A DNA stretch of 33,299 nucleotides from Chrysochromulina tobinii (taxonomy: Eukaryota > Haptophyta > Prymnesiales > Chrysochromulinaceae). The stretch is from positions 1-33,299 of the forward strand of contig JWZX01001549.1 of NCBI GenBank assembly GCA_001275005.1. Direction: 5' to 3'. Position numbers and translations under genes: made by a program. This document shows, in pieces, positions 8,617 through 16,124 of the stretch; position 1 is the first letter of the stretch; each line of letters starts with the position of its first letter. Under the pieces are notes generated by a model, which saw only the letters and a program-made list of their open reading frames with translations, had not been told where the DNA came from and made no database searches.

Positions 8617-9879
8617 ATGATGGCGCTTTTCTTGGGCAACCAGCCGTACGCCTGCGTGCACGAGGGCTGCGGCAAGCGCTTCTCGCAGTCGGGCCACCTC
8701 ACGTCGCACAAGCGCACGCACACGGGCGAGCAGCCGTACGCCTGCGAGCACGAGGGCTGTGGCGAGCGCTTCTCGCAGACGACCAACCTAACGACGCACA
8801 AGCGCACGCACACGGGCGAGCAGCCGTACGCCTGCGAGCACAAGGGCTGCGGCAAGCGCTTCACGCAGTCGGGCCACCTCACGACGCACAATCGCACGCA
8901 CACGGGCGACCAGCCGTACGTCTGCAAGCACGAGGGCTGTGGCAAGCGCTTCACGGAGTCGAGCAACCTCACGACGCACAATCGCACGCACACGGGCGAC
9001 CAGCCGTACGTCTGCAAGCACGAGGGCTGCGGCAAGCGCTTCACGGAGTCGGGCAACCTCACGAGGCACAAGCGCACGCACACGGGCGAGCGACCATATG
9101 CCTGCAACGACGAGGGCTGCGGCAAGCGCTTCTCGCAGTCGGGCAAGCTCAAGTCGCACATGTACACAAGCTCGCACGGCCGTTGCAGCCACAATGTGCC
9201 GGAGTACCTGTGTGACGACCTCGAGTGCGTCCAGCGGCGGGAGATGCGCCGTCAGCTCGCCGTAAACTTTGGCCAGCAAGTAGCTCACTCGCCAGCAGCG
9301 CGCCCGGCGCCTGCCGTGCTCCCATCAATGCCGCAGCGCTTGGGCGGCCGCAGGCGCAGCCGGAAGCGCCCACACGAGGCTAAGGACTGGTACGAGGACG
9401 AGGAGGGCATGCAGCTCGCTGTGGCCCTGTCGGCCTCGGTCACAGAGGTGGGCCTTCCCGATGAGAAGCGACAGCGGTTGGACAGCCGACCGACTCACAC
9501 AAAGGGCGCTTCTTCCAGCTTCGACATGGAGCATGCACCTTGCATCAACGACGAGTTGGATGAGGTGAGGGTGGAGGTGGAATTGGATGAGGAGGGTCCT
9601 TGCTTTGGCTGCTGCCTGGGTAGGGAAGTGACCTTCATCGGCACGGCGCGCGATCGACCTGACCTGTCGGAACCCGACGGCGGGTGGGGATACACCCCGT
9701 GCTGCGGGCAGACGGCACACTTTGACTGCCTCGGGCGCTGGCTCACCCCGGACGATCCTGAGCGCGGCAGGCTGGTGGAGTCGACAAGCGGGCCGGTGGC
9801 CATCGAACTCAAGTGCCCCTTTTGTAAGAAGGCGCTCTCCCGCTCGCGCATGCGCATGCTGAGGGCCTGTGCGAAATAA
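8617..9879 (+). CDS. six-C2H2 zinc-finger protein with C-terminal RING-like domain
   Basis: The 420-residue product starts with six TFIIIA-type C2H2 fingers. They are spaced exactly 30 residues apart (first Cys at 13, 43, 73, 103, 133, 163), of the form YxCxHEGCGKRF-(S/T)xSxxLTxHxRTHTGE. Canonical TGE(Q/R)PY linkers indicate sequence-specific DNA binding. The sixth finger has an irregular His spacing (HMYTSSH). Helix residues -1/3/6 are Q/H/S, Q/N/T, Q/H/T, E/N/T, E/N/R and Q/K/S. The middle has a basic stretch (GGRRRSRKRP), a possible nuclear localisation signal, and an acidic region. Residues ~335-407 contain CFGCC, CCGQTAHFDCLGRWL and CPFC. This Cys/His arrangement resembles a RING or RING-variant zinc domain of E3 ubiquitin ligases, with a long loop before the last Cys pair. 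It is probably a nuclear regulator; target and ligase activity are inferred. Two ATGs (8617, 8620) are adjacent. Confidence 0.88.
   Translation: MMALFLGNQPYACVHEGCGKRFSQSGHLTSHKRTHTGEQPYACEHEGCGERFSQTTNLTTHKRTHTGEQPYACEHKGCGKRFTQSGHLTTHNRTHTGDQPYVCKHEGCGKRFTESSNLTTHNRTHTGDQPYVCKHEGCGKRFTESGNLTRHKRTHTGERPYACNDEGCGKRFSQSGKLKSHMYTSSHGRCSHNVPEYLCDDLECVQRREMRRQLAVNFGQQVAHSPAARPAPAVLPSMPQRLGGRRRSRKRPHEAKDWYEDEEGMQLAVALSASVTEVGLPDEKRQRLDSRPTHTKGASSSFDMEHAPCINDELDEVRVEVELDEEGPCFGCCLGREVTFIGTARDRPDLSEPDGGWGYTPCCGQTAHFDCLGRWLTPDDPERGRLVESTSGPVAIELKCPFCKKALSRSRMRMLRACAK
8641..9180 (+). repeat. 90-base tandem units encoding the zinc fingers
   Basis: Six units begin at 8641, 8731, 8821, 8911, 9001 and 9091, each opening with CAGCCGTACG or a close variant. 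The units starting at 8911 and 9001 are nearly identical, which points to recent duplication or gene conversion. Confidence 0.9.
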
Positions 9880-10108
9880 CGCATGGCGAAATAATGGCAA
9901 TGATGCGTCATTAGAGATCAGATGTGGTATGTATGATGTATCCGGCGATGCATCTGCGTGTGAGCTGCGTCGCATGTCGGCTTTGACGTTCCAGCGAACC
10001 TTACCGGCGCGTGATAATTATGAAACTCAAAGCTCCCAGCGGCACGCACAGCACATGATGTCTCTCACATGTCACATGTGCCGTGCGAGACCCATGGCGT
10101 GGGCAGAG

Positions 10109-10542
10109 CATACGCGCCACGAGATCGTCGAACACCTCGCCGACGACCTCATCGGACGACTTGACGCCGCGGCCGCCGCCCGTGCGTGGCTGCAACGAGA
10201 TGAACATCTCAAACATGCCTGCGGACTCCTTTGTTTGGAAAGTGATGTCCGCGTTCAGGTAGAGTCCGAAGATCTCGGGACGGTCCAACGAGCGGAAATG
10301 AACTGGCGGTACGTGTCGATCTGCACCTCGGGCGGCGCGCAGTACCGGAACTTGGCATCCATCTGCGAGCAGTACGATAAGGTCGTCGGCTGCGCGATGG
10401 TCTGCGGGTCGAGGTACGACGAGACCATGGCGCGCGTGAGGCGCACGTCCTGCTTGTCCGTCACGCGCCCGCCGTAGATGACGTCCGACATGATGATGTT
10501 GAGCGCCTCCCACGGCACCGACAGGTTCTGGTCGAGGAAGAG
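10109..10542 (-). pseudogene. dynein heavy chain C-terminal fragment, frameshifted
   Basis: Read on the minus strand from 10542, the translation is LFLDQNLSVPWEALN, then a GGRVTD motif and YCAPPEVQIDTYRQF. This is the region after AAA6 in axonemal dynein heavy chains. The frame then breaks near 10290. Similarity resumes one frame over with RPEIFGLYLNADITF, KESAGMFEMFISLQPR and SSDEVVGEVFDDL, and ends near 10109. The remaining C-terminal residues of a dynein are not found downstream. Frameshift, small size and missing flanks mark it as a relic rather than a gene. Flagellar dyneins are expected elsewhere in the genome of a flagellate alga. Confidence 0.85.
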
Positions 10543-10566
10543 CCTCGAGGAAGAGCCTCGAGGAAG
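10534..10566. repeat. 13-base tandem repeat at the dynein inversion junction
   Basis: The unit GAGGAAGAGCCTC is present about 2.5 times (10534, 10547, 10560). It sits exactly where the minus-strand and plus-strand dynein pieces meet. It contains the palindrome CCTCGAGG, a plausible point of repair slippage or template switching. Confidence 0.85.
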
Positions 10567-10782
10567 GTCCTCCAAAGGGCCTCAAGGCCAACATCGGCCG
10601 CTCGTTCATCGTCATGGATGAGAGTACGCTCGAAGGATGCGCACAGCCGACCGAGTTCAAGAACCTGCTCTTCGGCCTGTGCTTCTTCATCGCGGCCATT
10701 CACGAGCGGCGTCAGTACGGCGCGATCGGCTGGAACATCGCGTACCAGTGGATGACCTCCGACCTCACTTACCGCGTATTGT
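10557..10782 (+). pseudogene. dynein heavy chain fragment, inverted relative to its neighbour
   Basis: The plus strand reads GPPKGLKANIGRSF, then TEFKNLLFGLCFF, HERRQYGAIGWNI and SDLTYRV. In a dynein heavy chain this segment immediately precedes the piece found at 10542-10109. Here it is on the opposite strand, so the two cannot be one transcript. It lies in the position expected for a minus-strand gene but is flipped, which suggests a local inversion of about 225 bases. The right edge abuts the stop codon (10789-10787) of the next gene. The open frame runs on past the similarity, but those codons are antisense to that gene. Confidence 0.85.
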
Positions 10783-10786
10783 ACGA

Positions 10787-11506
10787 CTACACGCGCCCAG
10801 CCAGCTTCGCTTCGATGATTTGCCTGAGCTCCTCGCGCTCGCGCAGGCTGTCTAGCTTGGCGCGCGCCTGCTCGAGCGCCGCCTCGATCTGCTCGCGGTC
10901 GCTCGCGCTGGTGGCCTCGCCCTCGGGGTCTCCCTCAGCCTCGCGCCTGAGCGCCTCAAGCACGGCACGCGTCGCGTCGGGCGGGATCTCGACGCCGCGC
11001 TCGCTCAGGAACAGCTTGAGCTGCGTCGTGGTCAGATGCTTCGCCTTCATGCCGCTGCTGTTCGAGGCGCGCAAGGCGCGCGAGGGCGCCGTCGCTGGCT
11101 TCGGCTCGGGCGCTGATGCGGCCGCTGCCGCCGCTGCCGCCGCTGCCTCGAGCAGCAATGCCTGCTCGACAGCCTGCTTCTCGGCGTCCGCCTGGCGTCG
11201 GTGCTCCTCGACGCGCTCGCTGAATTTCATCTCCAGTTTGCTCGCACGCACTGTCGATGGTGAGGCAGGCTCTGCTGGCCCATTTGGTGCAGGTACCGGT
11301 GGTGGAGCTTCTGCCAGCTCGTTAGGTGCAGGTGCAGACGACGGAATCTCTGCTGGCTGGTTAGGTGGAGGTGCCAGCGGTGGAGCCACTGCTGGCGGCT
11401 CGGCTGCGGCCGTTGGCTGCTGAGCGTCCGGCTCGGGTGCCTTGGCGACGGGGCTGGTGAACTCATCCGGCTCGGGCGGTCGCGTGCCGCTGTGACAGCA
11501 TCCCAT
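10787..11506 (-). CDS. hypothetical MGCC-type acylated coiled-coil protein, SAP-like segment
   Basis: I do not recognise an orthologue. The product (239 residues from ATG 11506) begins MGCCHSG, a classic context for N-myristoylation at Gly2 with palmitoylation at the adjacent cysteines, so membrane association is likely. An in-frame ATG three codons earlier (11515) would hide the glycine, and I prefer 11506 for that reason. A proline-rich segment (about 10-95) contains repeated APAPNxxAE and PPPNQPAE units. A charged helix (KFSERVEEHRRQADAEKQAVEQALLLEA in pieces) leads into a poly-alanine run. A short LTTTQLKLFLSERGVEI segment resembles a SAP or helix-extension-helix motif. The C-terminus is a Glu/Arg-rich coiled coil ending KLAGRV. 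The stop lies at the edge of the dynein relic, so the original C-terminus may have been altered. Confidence 0.6.
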   Translation of the reverse strand: MGCCHSGTRPPEPDEFTSPVAKAPEPDAQQPTAAAEPPAVAPPLAPPPNQPAEIPSSAPAPNELAEAPPPVPAPNGPAEPASPSTVRASKLEMKFSERVEEHRRQADAEKQAVEQALLLEAAAAAAAAAASAPEPKPATAPSRALRASNSSGMKAKHLTTTQLKLFLSERGVEIPPDATRAVLEALRREAEGDPEGEATSASDREQIEAALEQARAKLDSLREREELRQIIEAKLAGRV

Positions 11507-12027
11507 CGGCGCCACCGAGACGGGCTACCTTCTCTTCAGACGAGGCGGTGGATCGGGGATCGTCCGGCGACTCGCTCCACAAGCGGCTTCGGGCACATCC
11601 GCGGAACTACTTTGAGCTCCGCACGGTGTGAACCTTGAGACAGTGTGTGAATGTTCAGTCAGTCAGTTTCGTCGCGGTCCCCCCGCGCTCACCACACCGT
11701 CTCGTCTCAAAGGACGGCTCCGTTCCATCGGTCAACACAATTTTTGAGTAATCGCTCGCTCGGGCGATTCAATTTCCATGCTCGATTTCGCTAGTGAGGT
11801 TCGGTTGAAGTGTGATCTCTGTGTGAATGGTAGGGAACAAGACCCCCGCGCGCCGTTGTGGCACATGGCTTGCCCCGGTTCCACACCAAACGTGGCACGG
11901 ATATCGAAATCGCACGGTCACGCATTAATTGAACACACACGGAGCGAGCCACACCGCGCCCACCCCGCAGCCGCTCCCGCACGCATCGCATGCGCCGCGC
12001 ACTTCGTCTCTCTCGAGTCTCGTGAGC
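11507..12027. other. intergenic region, 521 bases
   Basis: This lies between the 3' end of the SWIP gene and the start of the MGCC-type gene, both on the minus strand. It should contain the promoter of the latter and the 3' UTR of the former. A TCAG triple repeat is seen near 11655. No gene or RNA is recognised. Confidence 0.5.
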
Positions 12028-15000
12028 TCACGTGCGGAAGAAGATACGGGCCGAGCAGAAGGCGCACTCGAGCAGCTCGTACTCGAGCTCGTACGAGCGG
12101 ATGCGCTTGAGCGCGAGCGTGTTCGCGTCCTCCTTACGTCCACCCGTCGAGGCCGCGCCCGCGGCCTCCTGCAGCGCCGTCCGCTCGGCAGCGTAGCGCG
12201 CCTGCACCGTGTCCCACCAGTAGAGCGTCTCGAACTGCTCGTTCTGCTCGAGGAGCTTGAGCAGGTACGCAAGGCCCATTGCGAAACCGTCGTCTGTGAA
12301 GTACGCCTCGCGCGCCTTTTTCTGCAGCTTATCCTTGGCCACGAGCATCGAGTCGACGTACGCGATGGTGAGCGAGGGCACGATGAGGAAAAAGTGGCGC
12401 AGGTGATCGTTCTTGGTCGAGCGGATCTCGGACGAGAAGACGTTGACGAGGATTTCGAAGTAGTTGGCGCCCTCGTCGTACGAGGAGCGCATCCCGTCGA
12501 CGAAGCGCGCAGCTAACCCGTGCGCCTCCGCACACGCCGCGCCAAGCGCGAGCGCACCGCGCACCGCGCCGGCGGCGCCGTTGCCCACGCCGGCCGCGGG
12601 CGCGGCGCCTCCACCGGCGGCGTCCGCATCGGGAGGCAGGGGCAGCGGCTGCACGCCAGGCAGGTCGGGAAGGCATTGGGCCGTCTCGCCGGTGAAGTGG
12701 ACGCCGCCCGCGCGCACCATGCGCACATAGCCCATCGCGTTGCCGATCTCGGTGATGAGGATGCGGAACTGGTCGAGGACAGTGATGGGCGCGTGCTGGT
12801 CGCCGAGCTTGCGCACGTCCTTGGCGAGCTTCTCGGCGGACTCGTATGGGTAGCGGGCCCGCGCACGAGTGCGCCCGTCCCTGTCGCTTTCGGGACGGTC
12901 CTGGCGCGTGAGGATGGCGAGCTCGCGGTACGCGCGCGCCTCGCGCACGAGCTTCGACTTGATGTGGTCGTCAAAGAGGAATTGGGAGAAGACCATCAGC
13001 TTTCGCTTGAGGTACTGGTACGTGAAGTTGACGGCAGTGTTCATGATGCCCGCGCCGTGCACGCGGATCGAAGCGGCCACGTGTCGGATGCCGATCGTGT
13101 TCAGGTGCTTGCCCTCGTGCGCGCCGCCGCTCTCGACGAAGATCTGGTTGTGCAGATTGTACCGGAAGTTACGCACGAAGAGGTGGATGTTGCGCATGAT
13201 CTGGAGCACGTCGAGGCCCTCCTCCATGGTTTGTCCGGGCAGGCACGCGGCCGCGGGCAGCTGCGGGTCGACAAAGTCGAGGCAGCCGCCGCCGCCGGAG
13301 CCATCCATGCCAAACGTGTAGCGCTGCATCGCGATGGCGCGCATCTCCGCGTACGTGCGCCAGTCGTGCAGCGAGACGGTGGTCAGGTTGTAAAAGGTGC
13401 AGTCGAGGTAGCGCCCCACGTGCGCCACCGGCAGCACCGCCTGCATGCAGATCGGGAGTGCCGGCTGCCCGAGCCGTGCGGCGAGCGCGCGCACGTTGGC
13501 GGGCGCGGGCGTGGTGAGCGAGCCTAGGGTGGCGGCCGCGTGCTGTGCATATCGCAGGTCAGTCTCGATCTCGAGCGCGAGCTTGCGCAGTACCTCCTCG
13601 TCGAGCGCGCTACTGAGCATCGCGCTCAGCAGCGTGATCCACGACGGGCCCACGGGCGCCGCGTCATTGATCGGCCCCGGCGGCGCGCCGCTGCCGGGCG
13701 CGCCGGGCTTGGGCGCGTACGGCGTGGGGTGGACGCCGAGGGCGGCGGTGCGCCGCAAGAGTGGCTCGACGTCGCGCACCGCGTCGAGCAGGGTGTGGAG
13801 CACTCGTGGCGTGGGCAGCTCGCGTGCGATCGCTACGAGCGGAATGAGCAGGTCGCGCGCACAGAAGAAGAGGAAGTCGCATGAGGTGGCGGCCGCGAGG
13901 GTTGGCTGCCAACTGCCGAGCAGCTGCAGCTTCCACAGCAGGTCCGAGAGCTCCTCGTGATCGGCTTCGCGCATGAGCGGCTTGAGTTGCGCCACGTGCC
14001 TCGCGAGCTGCACGATCGTGAGCCGCGTGCGGTCCGGCGGCGAGGCGAGCGTCTGCACCATCAGCGTGACCGCCGCTAGCCGATCGAGCGCTGCGTCATC
14101 CAGACGACGCGCCGCCTCGAGCTTCGCGCGCACGGGCAGGAGCAGCCGCCTGATCTGGGCGGCGCACGTACGCCCGGCGTGGACTGCGGTGAGGCTCGTG
14201 AGTGCGCCGTGCCGGTCGACGGCCACCTGGAAGCTCTTGAGCACCTCGAGCGCGCCGAGCAGGGACGGGAGCACCTTCTTTGGGAAGGGGCTGCCTAGCT
14301 CGAAGTGGCCCGCGACGGCGGAGCGAAGCAGCTGTGAGAGGCGCGAGCCGAGCAAGATCGCCTGGATGAGGAGCGAGGTGCTCGTGGTGAGCAGCTCCTG
14401 CTTGTTCGCGTGCGCCGTCAGGTCCGAGTCGAAGCGCGCGAGCCACTTGCACAGCGCGAGCCGCAGCGTGTTCACGTCCTTGTGCAGTTCCGCATCGAGC
14501 AGCTTGAGGAATTCGACTTCGACCTTGGAGGCGGCCTCGACGGTCATCGAGGAGCCTTTGAATGGGAGAGTGCCTGCCCACCGAGGGGGTGAGGGGGCGA
14601 GGGGGTGAGGGGCGAAGGGGTGGCGGGAAGGGGGAGGGGGAGTGGGGGTTCGGCCGCTTGGGGACTTGAGCGCCGTCCCGAGCGCGGGAGGGAGGGCGGG
14701 CGAGGAGATCGAGAGGAGATCGAGAGGAGATCGAGAGCTGAGGGGCCAAGGGGATTGGGGGGGGGCGGGGGGAAGTGGGCACTCACGTGCGAGGAAGGAG
14801 AGCGGTCGCCACATGGCGACGCCGCCCAGGTAGGTGAGCGGCACGCGCTTGCCGAGCGCCCAGAGCGCGGTGTAGGTCTTCTTGTCAACTCCCTTGGTGG
14901 GCGCGTGGAGGTACTGGTGGAAGCAGAAGAGTGCTACGAGGCCGACGATCTCGTCGCGCTGCTGCGTCTCGGTGGGCTGGCCGATTATGGTGCCAAGGTC

Positions 15001-15762
15001 GGCGAGCAGCCGCTTCACGTTCTCGAGCAGCTGCGTCAGGAACGGCGCGTTCGTCGTCACGTTAATGTCGACGGTGCCGTCGACGGTGCGCGCGTCGAGC
15101 TGCTGCGTGATGCAGCTCCGGAAGAGATTGTTCTGCAGCAGCTTGGTGATGGCGACGATGCGCGCATCGAGCTCAAGGAGCTGCGGCATCTCTACACCAT
15201 ACAGGCCAGGCTCGCGCGTCATGTTGTTGACCACGCGCCGGTATCCCGCGAGCGCCTCGGGCAGGTGCGTGCTCCGCTGCAGCGCATCGTCGAGCAGGAT
15301 GAGCACCCCGAGCAGGTCTCCGAGCGCATCAAAAGCGCGACGCATGGTGACGGCGCGGAAGGTGGCGGCGAAGAGCTTTTGTTGCGGCGAGTAGAGCGAC
15401 GCGAGCTGCCGGATTAGGTTCACTGCGAGCGCGTTCACGCGGATCGAGAACTGCTGCACCGCGAGCAGCAGTGGCAGCGCCGCGTTGGCGGCCACCTCGG
15501 GCCGCGGCGGCTCGGCGAGCGCGGCGGCGGCGACGCCCGCCTCGACAGCGGCCGACGCCATCGCCGGCTGGTCGGCGAGCAGCAGCAGCGCCGGCAGCAG
15601 GTGGTCCCGCGCTCGATCGCGCAGCGCCGTCGCCTCGTCGCACAGGTACGAGAAGACGATGATGACCTTGTTGAAGAGCTTGTTGTCGGTCTGCACGAGC
15701 GAGTTGCAGGCCACCTCCGAGCGCGGCGTCGCGTCGATGGCCACCGGACCGCACGAGCCCAT
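12028..15762 (-). CDS. WASHC4: WASH complex subunit SWIP (WASHC4)
   Basis: SWIP is a core subunit of the WASH complex, which activates Arp2/3 actin nucleation on endosomes. The match to animal SWIP runs over nearly the whole length. Landmarks are TDNKLFNKVIIVFSYLC near the start, CTFYNLTTVSLHDW, GLDVLQIMRNIH, KHLNTIGIRH, GIMNTAVNFTYQYLKRK, IGNAMGYVRM and FTDDGFAMGLAYLLKLL, ending SSYELEYELL-type and SARIFFRT. A single intron is supported. The donor GTGAGT at 14786 and acceptor GGGCAG at 14574 bound 213 bases (a multiple of three, with no stop) encoding unrelated proline-rich sequence. Removing it joins SFLA and TLPFKGSS through a split Arg codon and gives about 1173 residues. The N-terminus is probably incomplete. 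Similarity already begins at the annotated Met (15762), and roughly the first 60 residues of animal SWIP are missing. The codon is preceded by CATAG, a possible acceptor for an upstream exon. Confidence 0.93.
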   Translation of the reverse strand: MGSCGPVAIDATPRSEVACNSLVQTDNKLFNKVIIVFSYLCDEATALRDRARDHLLPALLLLADQPAMASAAVEAGVAAAALAEPPRPEVAANAALPLLLAVQQFSIRVNALAVNLIRQLASLYSPQQKLFAATFRAVTMRRAFDALGDLLGVLILLDDALQRSTHLPEALAGYRRVVNNMTREPGLYGVEMPQLLELDARIVAITKLLQNNLFRSCITQQLDARTVDGTVDINVTTNAPFLTQLLENVKRLLADLGTIIGQPTETQQRDEIVGLVALFCFHQYLHAPTKGVDKKTYTALWALGKRVPLTYLGGVAMWRPLSFLARECPLPPAPPQSPWPLSSRSPLDLLSISSPALPPALGTALKSPSGRTPTPPPPSRHPFAPHPLAPSPPRWAGTLPFKGSSMTVEAASKVEVEFLKLLDAELHKDVNTLRLALCKWLARFDSDLTAHANKQELLTTSTSLLIQAILLGSRLSQLLRSAVAGHFELGSPFPKKVLPSLLGALEVLKSFQVAVDRHGALTSLTAVHAGRTCAAQIRRLLLPVRAKLEAARRLDDAALDRLAAVTLMVQTLASPPDRTRLTIVQLARHVAQLKPLMREADHEELSDLLWKLQLLGSWQPTLAAATSCDFLFFCARDLLIPLVAIARELPTPRVLHTLLDAVRDVEPLLRRTAALGVHPTPYAPKPGAPGSGAPPGPINDAAPVGPSWITLLSAMLSSALDEEVLRKLALEIETDLRYAQHAAATLGSLTTPAPANVRALAARLGQPALPICMQAVLPVAHVGRYLDCTFYNLTTVSLHDWRTYAEMRAIAMQRYTFGMDGSGGGGCLDFVDPQLPAAACLPGQTMEEGLDVLQIMRNIHLFVRNFRYNLHNQIFVESGGAHEGKHLNTIGIRHVAASIRVHGAGIMNTAVNFTYQYLKRKLMVFSQFLFDDHIKSKLVREARAYRELAILTRQDRPESDRDGRTRARARYPYESAEKLAKDVRKLGDQHAPITVLDQFRILITEIGNAMGYVRMVRAGGVHFTGETAQCLPDLPGVQPLPLPPDADAAGGGAAPAAGVGNGAAGAVRGALALGAACAEAHGLAARFVDGMRSSYDEGANYFEILVNVFSSEIRSTKNDHLRHFFLIVPSLTIAYVDSMLVAKDKLQKKAREAYFTDDGFAMGLAYLLKLLEQNEQFETLYWWDTVQARYAAERTALQEAAGAASTGGRKEDANTLALKRIRSYELEYELLECAFCSARIFFRT
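14702..14737 (+). repeat. 11-base tandem repeat in the SWIP intron
   Basis: GAGGAGATCGA occurs three times in tandem (14702, 14713, 14724), then a partial copy. The whole intron (14574-14786) is strongly strand-asymmetric, G-rich on the plus strand and therefore C/T-rich in the transcript. Confidence 0.85.
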
Positions 15763-16123
15763 CTATGTTGGACAGGAGGCGCCAGAAAGCAAGGGTCAAC
15801 ACGCGTCGGAGTTGCCGCGACTGAACTTCACAGCGACATGGAAACACGACATGGATCCTGCTTGGATCCCGCTAACGCATGGACGGAGGCATGGCCGAAA
15901 CAACCTTGCACGGCACACACAGACCATTTACATTGTAAAAGCACGCATGATTCAATTGTAAAAGCAAGACGATGTGGCGCGTTTACAATACATGTATCCA
16001 GGCTCGGGGCTAGCCATGCCAGTTGCGCCGCGGCGCGCGCGCGCCCTCCCCACATCTCGCATGGCGGGCACTGGTGGCGGGGGGGGGGGCGTTTGAATTT
16101 GACTTGTCTTGTCTTGACTTGAC
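15763..16123. promoter_or_regulatory. 361-base divergent region between SWIP and the ATM-type gene
   Basis: The two large genes start 361 bases apart, head to head. The region has a less GC-rich centre (about 15890-15995) with a repeated TTGTAAAAGCA-like segment (15935-15970). It also has an 11-base G run (16079-16089) and a CTTGA-type repeat just before the ATM start. It probably holds both promoters, and possibly a missing first exon of SWIP. Confidence 0.5.
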
Positions 16124-16124
16124 A
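16096..16124. repeat. CTTGA-type short tandem repeat
   Basis: The tract TTTGACTTGTCTTG followed by TCTTGACTTGACA abuts the first ATG of the ATM-type frame. Its first 14 bases are identical to part of the repeat at 817-852 upstream of tubulin. Relative to the SWIP gene it has the same orientation as that copy has to tubulin. Confidence 0.75.

Noticed and set aside
10614-11423. Single plus-strand gene from the 269-codon open frame
   Set aside because: Only the first ~55 codons resemble dynein. The rest is antisense to the MGCC-type gene, so the frame is a chance read-through from a relic.
12520-13527. Plus-strand open frame of 335 codons inside the SWIP gene
   Set aside because: It is exactly antisense to the most conserved part of SWIP and has no recognisable domain.
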